Assembly: GCA_013360945.1 (NCBI GenBank)
Contig: JABWAQ010000015.1
Span: forward strand, 1-46,420
Source of the DNA: Candidatus Brocadia sp.
GTDB taxonomy: Bacteria; Planctomycetota; Brocadiia; Brocadiales; Brocadiaceae
DNA length: 46,420 nt
Reading direction: 5' to 3'
This document shows, one piece after another, positions 35,959-45,500 of this stretch. Within the stretch, counting starts at the first letter, position 1. The number at the start of each line of letters is the position of its first letter. Under the pieces are notes generated by a model, which saw nothing but the letters and a program-made list of their open reading frames with translations, was not told the DNA's origin and did not search any database. The translations under genes and the position numbers were made by a program.

Positions 35959-36567
35959 TTATTTGTTACCATAATTAATATTTACATCTCCATCGCTACT
36001 TATAGCAGGACTTTGATCCCCACTCGTGTGTTGTTCAATATGCTTTGTAGCACCCGGGAACTTCTCCTTCAGATAATCGTTCTTTTTAACTGCATCATCA
36101 AACCAGCTAAAGAGTTTCTGTAAGAATTCCTTCTTAAGATTTGGGTCTTCCAGTTCAGTTAGTTTTATGCTATTGAGGATTACCATGAACGAGGTAAAGG
36201 CATTTCTTATCCAATCGGCTTTTCTATTGTACTCTTCTCTGGTCACCGCAAAGGTATTCCAGTCTTTGCAAAGTTCACGGCTTTGCATCTGGAGTACTTC
36301 CAGCACTTCGCTCACATCCCTTATTTTCTTTTTTTCTACAGAGCCGCCCACATCAATCTTGTCAAGGACATTTACTTTCAAAGAAAACGCCCCACCTTGA
36401 TACTCGATTTCTTTGTCGCAATCTCTGAGGATCCTTTTTTCCTTTTTGCCATCGATTTCTCCTTCTATAGTCTTGTTTTTGTCCCAAAACCATCCGTATG
36501 TTGGATTATTATAGAGAAATATGGTTATTGTAAGGCAAATTAACGCAGGGATAATATATTTATGCAT
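35959..36567 (-). CDS. Secreted protein with QSPAI...INYG motif
   Basis: A 202-residue protein with a signal peptide (MHKYIIPALICLTITIFLYN). A middle region of charged helices follows (LEVLQMQSRELCKDWNTFAV; LQKLFSWFDDAVKKNDYLKE). It ends TSGDQSPAISSDGDVNINYG. The ending repeats the N-terminal motif of the 855-residue protein encoded 75 bp downstream. No known catalytic domain is recognised. It is the first gene of the unit, so the promoter should lie in 36568-36700. Confidence 0.75.
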   Translation of the reverse strand: MHKYIIPALICLTITIFLYNNPTYGWFWDKNKTIEGEIDGKKEKRILRDCDKEIEYQGGAFSLKVNVLDKIDVGGSVEKKKIRDVSEVLEVLQMQSRELCKDWNTFAVTREEYNRKADWIRNAFTSFMVILNSIKLTELEDPNLKKEFLQKLFSWFDDAVKKNDYLKEKFPGATKHIEQHTSGDQSPAISSDGDVNINYGNK

Positions 36568-37021
36568 ACATGCAAACCTTTTGATTTGATTATTGAGATT
36601 TGTAAAACGGAGGTTAGATAGTCAGTGTTAAAGGCGAAAGAGGCGCTTCGCAGTCCTCTCAATTTATAGGATTTTGAAGGAAATATTTTAAAATGCCATT
36701 TATCGTGAAAAAGGGTAATCGAAAATATCCGGCGGAGTAGAAGAAGAGAGGCCACTTTAGCCACCAAGACCCAAATTCCAGAAATGGGCTTCACTGCTAC
36801 CTCCCGTCCTGATTACGGTAAGCTGCAAGGAGCAAAATTGTACGAAGATCAAGCTAAAATGTAATTAATTGTTTTCAGCAGAGACCATATTTCGTCAGCA
36901 GTGAACACAGTTTATAGCATATAAAAAACTATGTCAATAAAAATTTGTAAATGCAACTCGCCATTCCTTGACCCTACACTATTGAAAAATGTCAATCGTG
37001 AAATATTTTTCAATCATAAAT
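36568..37021. other. Intergenic region upstream of the six-gene unit
   Basis: It probably carries the promoter of the leftward unit. ATTGAAAAAT and ATTTTTCAAT at about 36982-37015 form an AT-rich hairpin just downstream of the isomerase-like gene. No RNA gene or credible ORF is seen. Confidence 0.45.
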
Positions 37022-37333
37022 CTATTTCATAAGGGAATGGATCCTTTTGGTGTCCAGCAGGGCCTTTTCCATGGGTACAAGCGGCGTAATTTCTATCTCG
37101 GTAAAAAAAGGAAAGAGCGGTAATTTTGCAACGATTTCTTCCATTTCCTCGTTGGACTCGGCATCGATAATAGCAGCAGCTCCCCGCCTGCCGGACAGCT
37201 TGCCGCCGGCTAAAATCTTTCCCCGTCGCTGGAAACGTGAAAAATATTCCCACTCCTTTATCACATAACCCAGAAAGTCTTTTACCGGCATCTGGGGCAT
37301 CTGCTTTATCTCAACCTTCAGGAGAAATAACAT
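37022..37333 (-). CDS. Muconolactone delta-isomerase-like small protein
   Basis: The ATG at 37333 (AAGGAAG upstream) gives 103 residues. It opens MLFLLKVEIKQMPQMPVKDF and carries the block GKLSGRRGAAAIIDAES and LPLFPFFTEIEITPLV, as in MIase-like ferredoxin-fold proteins. True muconolactone isomerase acts in aromatic degradation, and no such genes are nearby. A role beyond the fold is therefore unproven. FabG is encoded about 180 bp upstream on the same strand, separated by a repeat. Confidence 0.75.
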   Translation of the reverse strand: MLFLLKVEIKQMPQMPVKDFLGYVIKEWEYFSRFQRRGKILAGGKLSGRRGAAAIIDAESNEEMEEIVAKLPLFPFFTEIEITPLVPMEKALLDTKRIHSLMK

Positions 37334-37391
37334 GCTCACTTCCTTTCATTTTTCGTAATAGTTCAAATTTCCGCAGATACCGCTAAGGTCG

Positions 37392-37441
37392 CTTACAACC
37401 CCCTGAATCCACTTTTGTTAAGGGGAACTAAGAGGGTTGTT
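37392..37441. repeat. ACAACCCCCT / AAGGGG hairpin repeat
   Basis: ACAACCCCCTGAATCCACTT followed by GTTAAGGGGAACTAAGAGGG and TTGTT. The outer arms (ACAACCC / GGGTTGT) are complementary. Variants lie at 28752, 40221 and 42099. Confidence 0.6.
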
Positions 37442-37511
37442 ATCCGCATCCCCTGCTCTCGTTCGAACAAGCGCTTACGTCGAAATCCCGACGGTGAACT
37501 GTTGCCAGTTT

Positions 37512-38255
37512 CTAGATCGCCAGACCACCATCTACGCTGATCACATGCCCTGTAATATATTTCGCATCATCTGACAGAAGAAACGCAGCCACCTTTGCTA
37601 TCTCTTCGGGTTTGCCAAATCTCCTTACCGGAATCATTTCAATCATCTTATCTTTATATTCCTGAGGAAGGACGGATGTCATGTCTGTTTCAATAAAACC
37701 GCAGGCGATGGCATTCACGGTAATATTGACCTTTCCGACTTCCTTGGCCAGCGCCTTGGTAAAACCGACCATACCCGCCTTGGAGGATGAATAGTTAACC
37801 TGTCCCGCCATTCCCATCAAACCACTCACTGAGGTGATATTCAGGATATTGCCGGACTTTTGCTTGATCATCTGTGTAATAACCGCCTTGGAAAAGTTAT
37901 AAACACTCTTGAGATTTGTGTTGATGACCTCGTCCCAATCGTTTTCGCCCATGAGGGCCAGGAGCTTATCCCGGGTAATACCGGCATTGTTTACCAGGAA
38001 ATCAATCTTTCCAAACGTATCTTTAACCTCCTTCACCATATTCTTCGCGCCTTCAAAACTGGATGCATTTACCTGGAAAGAAAGAGCCTTCACCCCTGTG
38101 GATTCAATCTCTTTCACCAGTACATTCGCTGCATCGGCATTTTTATTATAATTGAAGGCCACATTACAACCGTTTTTTGCCAGTTCCGATACAATTGCCT
38201 TGCCTATACCCCGTGTACCTCCCGTGATAATTGCTACCTTATCCTTGAATTGCAT
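37512..38255 (-). CDS. fabG: 3-oxoacyl-[acyl-carrier-protein] reductase FabG
   Basis: A 247-residue short-chain dehydrogenase. The cofactor loop TGGTRGIG (11-18) is followed by NNAG (89-92), catalytic Asn114, Ser142, Tyr155 and Lys159 (NYSSSKAG), and the closing GHVISVDGG. The catalytic set is complete. FabG reduces 3-oxoacyl-ACP in fatty-acid elongation with NADPH. AAGGAGG precedes the ATG. Sequence alone cannot exclude a related SDR reductase. No other fab gene is adjacent; the small isomerase-like gene follows downstream. Confidence 0.93.
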   Translation of the reverse strand: MQFKDKVAIITGGTRGIGKAIVSELAKNGCNVAFNYNKNADAANVLVKEIESTGVKALSFQVNASSFEGAKNMVKEVKDTFGKIDFLVNNAGITRDKLLALMGENDWDEVINTNLKSVYNFSKAVITQMIKQKSGNILNITSVSGLMGMAGQVNYSSSKAGMVGFTKALAKEVGKVNITVNAIACGFIETDMTSVLPQEYKDKMIEMIPVRRFGKPEEIAKVAAFLLSDDAKYITGHVISVDGGLAI

Positions 38256-38510
38256 CCCAATTTCCTCCTTCCGGGGAACTTTCTAAAAAATCAAATCCTT
38301 CAGATTTTGTAAATTCATTCCCCACCTTTATTTTGATATGCGTGTCGGCCTCTCTCTTTTATCTGCACCGATAAGCTGACTTATAGTAAAGAAATGGGTT
38401 TTGAAATGCAAGGCAAAAAACATGAAAATTTTATTTAATTTGGGCTTGACATTAGGTAAGCTGAATATATAATTCTTTGAATTTTTAAAAATTCTACTTT
38501 AACGTATAGG

Positions 38511-38576
38511 AATTTCAAACACCCCCCATAATCCCCATGTTTACGGGGGAAAAGAGGGGGTAAGTCGCCGAAGGCC
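38511..38576. repeat. Palindromic repeat (copy 1 of a pair)
   Basis: AATTTCAAACACCCCCCATA then ATCCCC...GGGGGA and GTAAGTCGCCGAAGGCC. An inverted copy is at 46136-46203. It lies just upstream of the 55-residue ORF and does not overlap it. Confidence 0.7.
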
Positions 38577-38622
38577 TAATAAATTGAGCAGCCTTAGAAA
38601 ATTTACAAAAGGAGAACAAGAA

Positions 38623-38790
38623 ATGATTTTAAACGTAAATTATTTAGTTGATAATCACCGGAGGAAAAACGAGCGTTTGGCCTTTATTAAAGAAAGATAC
38701 AAGAAATTAGTGCTCGAACCAAGAAGAGAGATTGAATTTGAAATGGAAAAGGCATTAGATGATGAGGATACAGAAATCGATAGTTTGTAA
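38623..38790 (+). CDS. Small protein (55 aa) of unknown function
   Basis: The start at 38623 is set by AAAGGAG eight bases before it. An in-frame upstream start at 38584 is less likely. The sequence is highly charged and helical (RRKNERLAFIKERYKKLV, then EIEFEMEKALDDEDTEIDSL), with an acidic tail and no signal peptide. It is a free-standing gene on the opposite strand to fabG and ribD. I do not recognise it. The good ribosome site and helical charge pattern suggest it is expressed. Confidence 0.6.
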   Translation: MILNVNYLVDNHRRKNERLAFIKERYKKLVLEPRREIEFEMEKALDDEDTEIDSL

Positions 38791-38869
38791 ATGTTGATTG
38801 AATATTTTTCCTGTTTTTTCCCCCGATGTTGCTTTCCTGACATTTTTAAACATAAAATCAAGTTGTAAT

Positions 38870-38979
38870 CCTCAATCCAGCAACACATACGATTTCGACT
38901 TCGAAAGTTGCAATCTTAAAAAACGCTGGTGATTCGAATAGGCAAAAGACTGTTTCTTTTCATTGCCGCTGGATTGAGG
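38870..38979. other. 12-bp perfect inverted repeat spanning 110 bp
   Basis: CCTCAATCCAGC at 38870-38881 and GCTGGATTGAGG at 38968-38979 are exact inverted complements, separated by 86 bases. The region lies downstream of both the small ORF and ribD, so it could be a long RNA hairpin, a terminator or a repeat relic. No protein reading is seen. Confidence 0.5.
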
Positions 38980-39012
38980 TTATCACGATTTACACTGCCA
39001 AATACACCAAAA

Positions 39013-40116
39013 TTAAAATGTCAGAATACCTTCGATAACAACGTCATTTGAAAATCTTTTAACCGTAATTTCATTCATTTTAGCCGCTTCGCATACCTTA
39101 TCAATGCCCTTTCCAAGTACGGGTGATTTTGCGCTCTCACCGCCGATAATAATCGGGGCAATAAAAACCATAATTTTATCAACGAGGCGACCTTCAATCA
39201 TTGAGGTAATAACCCCACTGCCTCCCTCCACGAAGATATTAGTCAATTTCATATCTCCAAGCCGATGGAAGAAGTCCTGCAAATCTACACAACCATCGGT
39301 ATCTCTTGTTTGAATAATCTTACACCCCATCTGTTCCAACCTCTGAATACGCTCATGCAATGCGTTCTGATTAACAGCAACAATTATTTCAGCTTCGTTG
39401 ATCGTGTGTAAAAGCCGGGAATTTAAGGGCAGCGAGGCGCTGCTATCGATAATAATCCTCTTCGGGTTTCTTCCGCCTTCAATACGGCAGGTCAATAATG
39501 GATCGTCCCGCACTACGGTGTTGATTCCCACCATGACACCGTCCATCTGACCACGGATTTTATGCGCGTACGCACGAGACTCTTCAGACGTGATCCACCT
39601 GGAGTCCCCGGAGTAAGTTGCAATCTTGCCATCCAGTGACATTGCCCATTTTACCGTCACATACGGCAATCCTTTTAGCATTAGCTTAAAAAATGGGGCA
39701 TTGAGTCGTTTGGCCTCGGATTCCATAACACCCAGCCTGACCTCAATCCCCGTCTCCTTCAATCTTTGTATCCCCTTGCCTGAGGTAATGGGATTAGGGT
39801 CAATACCCGTTGTTACCACCTTTACGATACCCGCCTTAATTATGGCATCGACACACGGCGCGGTCTTACCATAGTGTGCGCAAGGTTCCATTGAGACATA
39901 GAGCGTCGCTTCCTTGCAGTTTACTCCCCCCTCATTGATTGCATGTATCTCGGCATGTGGTCCTCCAAAGACCTGGTGGTAACCCTTTCCTACGATCTCG
40001 CCATTTTTTACCAGTACAGCGCCCACCATGGGGTTCGGCTCTACCTTCCCCCGCCCTTTTTCTGCCAATTCCAAAGCAAGGGCCATATATTTTTCATCAA
40101 CGTCCGGTGTCATCAT
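39013..40116 (-). CDS. ribD: Riboflavin biosynthesis deaminase/reductase RibD
   Basis: A 367-residue two-domain enzyme. The deaminase half has the zinc site His54-Ala-Glu56 (GGPHAEIHA), Cys79 and Cys88 (MEPCAHYGKTAPC). The reductase half, from about 150, has VKWAMSLDGKIAT, VGINTVVRDDP and FVEGGSGVITS. It carries out two consecutive steps of riboflavin synthesis, deamination then reduction of the ribosyl side chain. All zinc ligands are intact and length is normal. No other rib gene or FMN riboswitch was recognised nearby. Confidence 0.97.
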   Translation of the reverse strand: MMTPDVDEKYMALALELAEKGRGKVEPNPMVGAVLVKNGEIVGKGYHQVFGGPHAEIHAINEGGVNCKEATLYVSMEPCAHYGKTAPCVDAIIKAGIVKVVTTGIDPNPITSGKGIQRLKETGIEVRLGVMESEAKRLNAPFFKLMLKGLPYVTVKWAMSLDGKIATYSGDSRWITSEESRAYAHKIRGQMDGVMVGINTVVRDDPLLTCRIEGGRNPKRIIIDSSASLPLNSRLLHTINEAEIIVAVNQNALHERIQRLEQMGCKIIQTRDTDGCVDLQDFFHRLGDMKLTNIFVEGGSGVITSMIEGRLVDKIMVFIAPIIIGGESAKSPVLGKGIDKVCEAAKMNEITVKRFSNDVVIEGILTF

Positions 40117-40220
40117 AGGATTTAAAAAAATTATCTCTGCTGCTTAATCGCCGTCTACCAAAGAAACTACAGAATACCCTATCGCGTCTTTGCCGCAGCC
40201 AAAACACATGGTTAATGAAA

Positions 40221-40320
40221 CAACCCCCTAAGTCCCCCTTTACTAAGGGGGATTTCAGAGTTCCCCCTTAGACTTCGTCGTGAGCTCAGTCGAACGAAAA
40301 GGGGGTGTGGAGGGTTGTAA
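40221..40320. repeat. Hairpin repeat with nested TTCGACTGAGCTCACGA palindrome
   Basis: ACAACCCCCTAAGTCCCCCT, then TTACTAAGGGGG, then CTTCGTCGTGAGCTCAGTCG. The whole is bracketed by arms ACAACCC / GGGTTGT. It fills most of the 339-bp gap between aroA and ribD. The inner palindrome recurs inside the transposase remnant at 1998 and near 42117. Confidence 0.65.
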
Positions 40321-40440
40321 AAAACGTGCAAAAAAAGAAAGATTTTATACGGTAATATGATGCCGTCAAGCGGACACAGAAAACTATGAATTTTTATCGG
40401 CAGCGCCGATCATGCATCCGGCACACCAAATCAGCCATTC

Positions 40441-40473
40441 AACCCTGTCAGGGTTTCAAACCCTGACAGGGTT
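40441..40473. repeat. AACCCTGTCAGGGTT hairpin at the aroA 3' end
   Basis: AACCCTGTCAGGGTTT / AAACCCTGACAGGGTT forms a perfect 15-bp stem. It overlaps the last codons and stop of aroA (40456) and matches the hairpin at 5512-5544. Confidence 0.75.
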
Positions 40474-41748
40474 AATTTTTCCACCCCGTAAGGCTTCTAA
40501 CCTCTGAAAATAATCAGGAAATGTCTTGGATACACACTCCGGGTTTTTTATCCGTATCCCGTGAGAACGCAACCCAATCAATGCAAAACTCATAGCCATG
40601 CGATGATCATCATAGGTCTCGATCTCCGCCGGACATGGTGGAGACGGTTCAATCTCAAAACCGTCTTCATATTCTATCGCTGAAATCCCCATCCTGCGCA
40701 ATTCATTTACCACCGCGGCAATACGGTCAGTCTCCTTTATCCGCATATTTTTCACATTTCGTACCCGTGTTTTGCCCTGGGCAAATACCGCCACAGCGGC
40801 TAAAGTCTGCACCACATCAGGCATGTCACCCATGTCAACATCCACCCCATGCAGTGTATCCCCCCGGACTTCAATCCAATTGCCGCCCCATGTAACACTA
40901 CAACCCATACTTTTCAAAACGTCCACAAAATGAATGTCCCCCTGCAAGGAATCACTCCCGATGCCTACGACCCTTACTTTTCCGCCGGTAATGGCCGCAG
41001 CAGCGAAAAAATATGAAGCAGCCGATGCATCTCCCTCAACTTCGTAGCACATCGCCTTATAACGCTGCCCGGATTTTATGGAGAAGATTTTATAGGCATT
41101 GTTTTCAACATTTACACCAAACTGTCGCATCAGCGCCACTGTCATATCCACATAACGTTTTGAGACCAGTTCTCCCTTCACCTCTATAATCACATCCATT
41201 CCGGCGTAAGGGGCCGTCATCAGTAAGGCGCTAAAATACTGGCTGCTCAGATCCCCCTTCACAACAGCCAATCCACCCCGCAATCCCTTCCCTTGAATTA
41301 TCACGGGCGGGCAACCGTCACTATTTTTCGATACAGCATCCGCCCCAAGCTGTTTTAAGCCATCGAGTAAATCCTGTATGGGCCTTTGCCGCATACGCGC
41401 AACGCCGTCTATTTCGTAAACTCCGTTGCCCAGGGCGAGCATTGCCGTTAAAAATCTCATGGCAGTCCCTGCATTCCCGACAAACAAATTCGCCTGTCTT
41501 GCAGGAATAGCGCCACCTTTTCCGTGTACGATGAATCTATTGACATCTTGTAGTTCCCCGACGGGTATTCCCAGGACATTCAGACTGGATGCCATATATT
41601 TGGTATCGTCGCTGAAAAGGGCATTGGTAATCGTGGATGTCCCATCGGCCAATGCCGCCGTGATAAGGGCGCGGTTCGTATAGCTCTTCGAGCCTGGAAC
41701 GGTAACAACGGCATCGACCGTTCCGCTTATTGGCATTATCTCAATCAT
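40456..41748 (-). CDS. aroA: 3-phosphoshikimate 1-carboxyvinyltransferase (EPSP synthase)
   Basis: A 430-residue enzyme. Shikimate-phosphate loop PGSKSYTNRAL (18-28), PEP loop GNAGTAMR (91-98), RMRQRPIQDLLDGL (118-131), and the final DDHRMAMSFAL motif are all present. It makes EPSP in the aromatic amino-acid pathway. The stop codon lies within a dispersed hairpin repeat, so the last residues (GGKINPVRV) are repeat-encoded. They extend past the usual end and may be neutral. Gene position next to ribD has no known functional meaning. Confidence 0.96.
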   Translation of the reverse strand: MIEIMPISGTVDAVVTVPGSKSYTNRALITAALADGTSTITNALFSDDTKYMASSLNVLGIPVGELQDVNRFIVHGKGGAIPARQANLFVGNAGTAMRFLTAMLALGNGVYEIDGVARMRQRPIQDLLDGLKQLGADAVSKNSDGCPPVIIQGKGLRGGLAVVKGDLSSQYFSALLMTAPYAGMDVIIEVKGELVSKRYVDMTVALMRQFGVNVENNAYKIFSIKSGQRYKAMCYEVEGDASAASYFFAAAAITGGKVRVVGIGSDSLQGDIHFVDVLKSMGCSVTWGGNWIEVRGDTLHGVDVDMGDMPDVVQTLAAVAVFAQGKTRVRNVKNMRIKETDRIAAVVNELRRMGISAIEYEDGFEIEPSPPCPAEIETYDDHRMAMSFALIGLRSHGIRIKNPECVSKTFPDYFQRLEALRGGKINPVRV

Positions 41749-41843
41749 TGTGTGACTTCCTCAGAAAATCGTTTTCAGCATTATACTCGAGAGGCTCACA
41801 ATTTGTGATTTACAAACTTGATACAGACATACCATAATCTAAC

Positions 41844-42010
41844 GGGGTGGCACGGACAAGCTGTGCTTGTCCGTGTTTTTGTAATACTGTTAAATACCTT
41901 GTGCTTGCAATGATCAGACTTGATTTGTCTATCAATTTTAAAATGGATATTTCATAAACAACATCGTGCAAGTTCAACACGGACAAACGGAGTTTGTCCG
42001 TGCCACCCTG
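41844..42010. mobile_element. Small element with hairpin ends (about 167 bp)
   Basis: The left end is GGGGTGGCACGGACAAGC and the right end is the inverted CAGGGTGGCACGGACAAAC. Each end folds on itself (CACGGACAA / TTGTCCGTG). No clear target duplication was found, and there is no coding capacity. Its hairpins could also terminate transcription. Confidence 0.6.
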
Positions 42011-42098
42011 TTTATCAATCTAAATATTCACTGATTGTGAACCCTCTGAGTATATATTATTACTGTATAAAAACTTCTTTTTTCTGCAAACTTTTTAC

Positions 42099-42180
42099 AA
42101 CCCCCCTTCATCCCCTTTTCGTTCGACTGAGTTCACGACGAAGTTTAAGGGGGACTTGGTTGCAGCTTCGCTGCGCCAGG
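42099..42180. repeat. ACAACCCCCC hairpin repeat with TTCGACTGAGTTCACGA
   Basis: ACAACCCCCCTTCATCCCC, then TTCGTTCGACTGAGTTCACG, AAGGGGGACTTGGTTGCAGC. The layout resembles the copies at 28752 and 40221. Confidence 0.6.
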
Positions 42181-42283
42181 ATATCAGTTCTTGAGAATAT
42201 ACCAAACAGAACAAAGATTTGAAATGGAAAATATTCCCGTGTATTTAAAATTGCACTGCAATGTCTTTTGCGTAAAGGCAACA

Positions 42284-42375
42284 GTAGGGGCGAAGCATTT
42301 GCCCACTTGAGTATGAGTGCATTTACGCCGGTTGCAGCAAATGCTTCGCCCCTACCCTGGGCGGTAAACATCGCT
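42284..42375. repeat. GTAGGGGCGAAGCATTT hairpin repeat, left copy
   Basis: GTAGGGGCGAAGCATTTGCC pairs with GCAAATGCTTCGCCCCTAC. It is followed by GGCGGTAAACATCGCTATTA. A same-orientation copy lies at 46219-46319, so the patatin gene sits between direct repeats. Confidence 0.85.
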
Positions 42376-42563
42376 ATTATTGGGATTTATCAGAAAACTA
42401 AATTGTTACGCGCAAAGATTATCTTATATTGTGACCGGGATAAATGATAGCGCCATTTCAAAAAACGAAAAATTAGACTTGAAATTTTTTAAAATATTTG
42501 CTTCAATTCCGGCAACCGTTCATACGGCAATTCCCATCTTCTCCTCTGCATCCGGAGGTATAT

Positions 42564-45500
42564 ATGCCAGGAAAATCATCGGAACCAACAGCCTGGAGCT
42601 TCGAGCAAATCTTCTTTGAAGAACTCTATCGGAAAGACTTGAACGTTAAATCTGATTTGCGTTTAACCTTTGAGGAACTTAACAAAGTAATTGAGGCCGA
42701 GGATGATGAAAAATTGCTTTTGTATTTATTTCGTTGGTTCTGCAATTCATCAGACGATAACGAATTTTCGAAGGATCCCGTTTTACTACATAAAACTTTA
42801 AAAGAAAAAATATGTGATATTAAATTTTCAGAGATCATAGAAGGTTTAGTCATAAAAATTAACCAGAATGAAAAATGCAATGATCTAAACGAAAACAAGA
42901 AAAAACTGTATCAACTTCTTATAAGAGAATCTTACGAATATGTGTTATATTCAAAAGCCTATAAAACTCCATTAGTTGGCCTTGCCTTCTCCGGCGGTGG
43001 TATTCGCAGCGCTACCTTTAATCTTGGCGTGCTGCAGGGTTTGGCTGAATTGGACATACTCTCCATCTTTAAATATCTATCAACGGTATCCGGTGGCGGT
43101 TATATCGGAAGCTGGCTGATAGCATGGATAAAAAAAGTTGGGTTGACAGACGTTATTAAGAGCATGCATCCTGACTGGAGCAAGCATGATAATAAGGCGG
43201 AGCCTGACGAAATCCATCACCTGCGTGACTACAGCAACTACCTGACACCTCAAAAGGGGTTATTGGGGGCTGATACCTGGTTGCTCCTTACAACATACCT
43301 GCGCAACTCATTCTTCAATCTGTTTATCCTCGTATCTGTTCTATTCTCCGTTATAACCTTTATTCATTTGGTGCTTATTTCACTGTATCATCCAAGTTCG
43401 TCTATTCATGGCTGTTTAGAAATAGTTTGTTGGGTGATTCCTCCATTATGTAGTATTATGATCTGCATTAGCGTACTTGGTGGTTCATCGGAATGGAAGT
43501 TTTTACCTTTCCTTTGGATTGTAACAGCCTTTTTCCTTAGCTATGGATTATGGAAAGGGTGTTATATCTATTCAAAAGATTCCTGTATGTGGGTTTTGGT
43601 ATTAGCTCTGATCATCTTTATTCAGTGGTTTCTTTTTAAAATAAACGAAAACACTGAAAATATCCCAAAAAATTGCTTATCTGCCTTAAATTGGTTTCTA
43701 TGTAGTTTGTTCGCATTTTTCATTGCAGGCCTGCTATTCTTTCTTTTATCACTCTGGATGCAGTGGATGCAGAATAAAGACAGCAACTTCAGTGAAGACG
43801 AGTTTATTGATTTATCAAAAGTAGAAGCACTTTGTACAACGCTAAGAGATGATGGGATCATAGATGATAACGAAATACATTTTAAAGCCCATGAAAATAC
43901 CATCGCACATTTCAATGAGATATTGGAAATTCCACAACTCCATTACAATTTTGTGAACAAGTACAATAATTTGAAAGCCTCCCCAGAAACAGAACGCATT
44001 ATTAAATACATAAAAAACTATCGTAGTCAATTTCCTATATGGGAAATTGATGTTCAAAAGGAAAATGTCAAAATGGAGAATTGGTTTCTCTTAAAAAAAA
44101 TTTATCCGAAAATGTTTCCAAAGTACAATATTCGAATACTATCTAAAGAACTACTATATGAAGAACTTTCTATTGATTTGCTGAAACCGTTGTTCAGCTT
44201 CAACGATGAAAGCCTTATTCAATGGCTTAATAGATTGATACGGTTTCCTGCTTTCTACGATAGGGTATGTTATTTTGACTTTAGTAATAGTGATAAAATA
44301 AACTGTTTGATAGAAAAGACTATCGATTCCCGGAAAAAGAATTTTTTCAACATGGATGAGGTGGAGAGGAACAACGTCAAAAAACTTAATCGCCTTCTCA
44401 TTGAGGAGATGTTTCCCAAAGATTGCCCGAAAAGCAGCCATGTCAGACGCATCCGTTTGATCTTCGCGTGTTTTGGCATACCCACGGTTATACTGATTTT
44501 TCTTTTTGCTGGCGCTCTTTGGTTCCTGCTGTCCAGAGATACCTTCTCCGAGGACGAGAGAAAAAAGCTCGGACGTTTTGCCGTGTCTCTCCTTGGCTGG
44601 ACAACGCTGACAACCGCCTTGTTTGCAGTGACCATCTTTGGAAGAGAAATTTCAGGAAAAATCGTCATCTTGTTTCAGTCTTTCGCTACTTTCGCATGGG
44701 TTAATGTGATGATCGTTATAAGCGCGCTGTTACAGAGATTTATCCCGCTGACTGAAGGGAAGGGCGCAAAATGGGGTTTTAAGATAGCAATAGCTCTGGG
44801 GATGTGCATCATCATCGTGGGGGCTATTATACTCTCAGCCTGGTTGCCTCATGTATTTCAATTAGATCAAACAGATTCCTACAAAAAACTAGGTATTGTT
44901 TTTTGTGGTTCTTTGGCGATTGCTTTTCTTATGTCTTGGTTTATGAATATCAATTCCCTTTCACTTCACACCCTGTATAAGGACAGGTTGAAACGTGCAT
45001 ATCTTGGCATATTTAAACAGGAAGACAAAAGTGGCGGGTTAAAGATCAACGAGATTCTCGAAAATAGCTATGACGGTCCTTACCCCATCATAAATACTAC
45101 CCTTAATTTAACAAAAGGGGAAGAACTCGCCTGGCAACAGCGGAAGGCGGCATCCTTTGTTTTCACCCCCCTGCACTATGGCTATAAGCCCCATCAAAGA
45201 CATTCATCTATGAAAAATGAGAAGGATTTGGAAAAGGATGCATACCGTTCATGGAAAGATGCAGCTTCTCAAAATGCCCGTAGTAAAGAAACCGATCTGA
45301 AATTTTTTATTGAAGATGCCATGGCCATCTCCGGCGCTGCGGCAAGTCCCAGCATGGGATACCGTTCGTCAGGCGCCCTCGCCTTTATCTTAACGGTGTT
45401 TAATGTTCGCCTTGGTCAGTGGTTTGGAAATCCAAAATGCAACGAAAAACATGCGGGACCCGGTTGGCAAGGGTTATGGTATCTCCTGAAAGAGCTATTC

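Larger units (their letters stand above)
41749..42563. other. Long intergenic region filled with repeats
   Basis: It contains the element at 41844-42010, the hairpin block at 42099-42180, and the direct-repeat copy at 42284-42375, all described separately. The remaining bases hold the expected promoter of the patatin gene (42376-42550). No other gene is seen. Confidence 0.6.

Noticed and set aside
36540..36794. 84-codon minus-strand reading before the six-gene unit
   Set aside because: No ribosome site, poor composition, and it overlaps the start of a real gene.
28752..42180. Repeated ACAACCCCC/AAGGGGG blocks as a CRISPR array
   Set aside because: Copies are kilobases apart, palindromic and variable, with no regular spacers and no cas genes.
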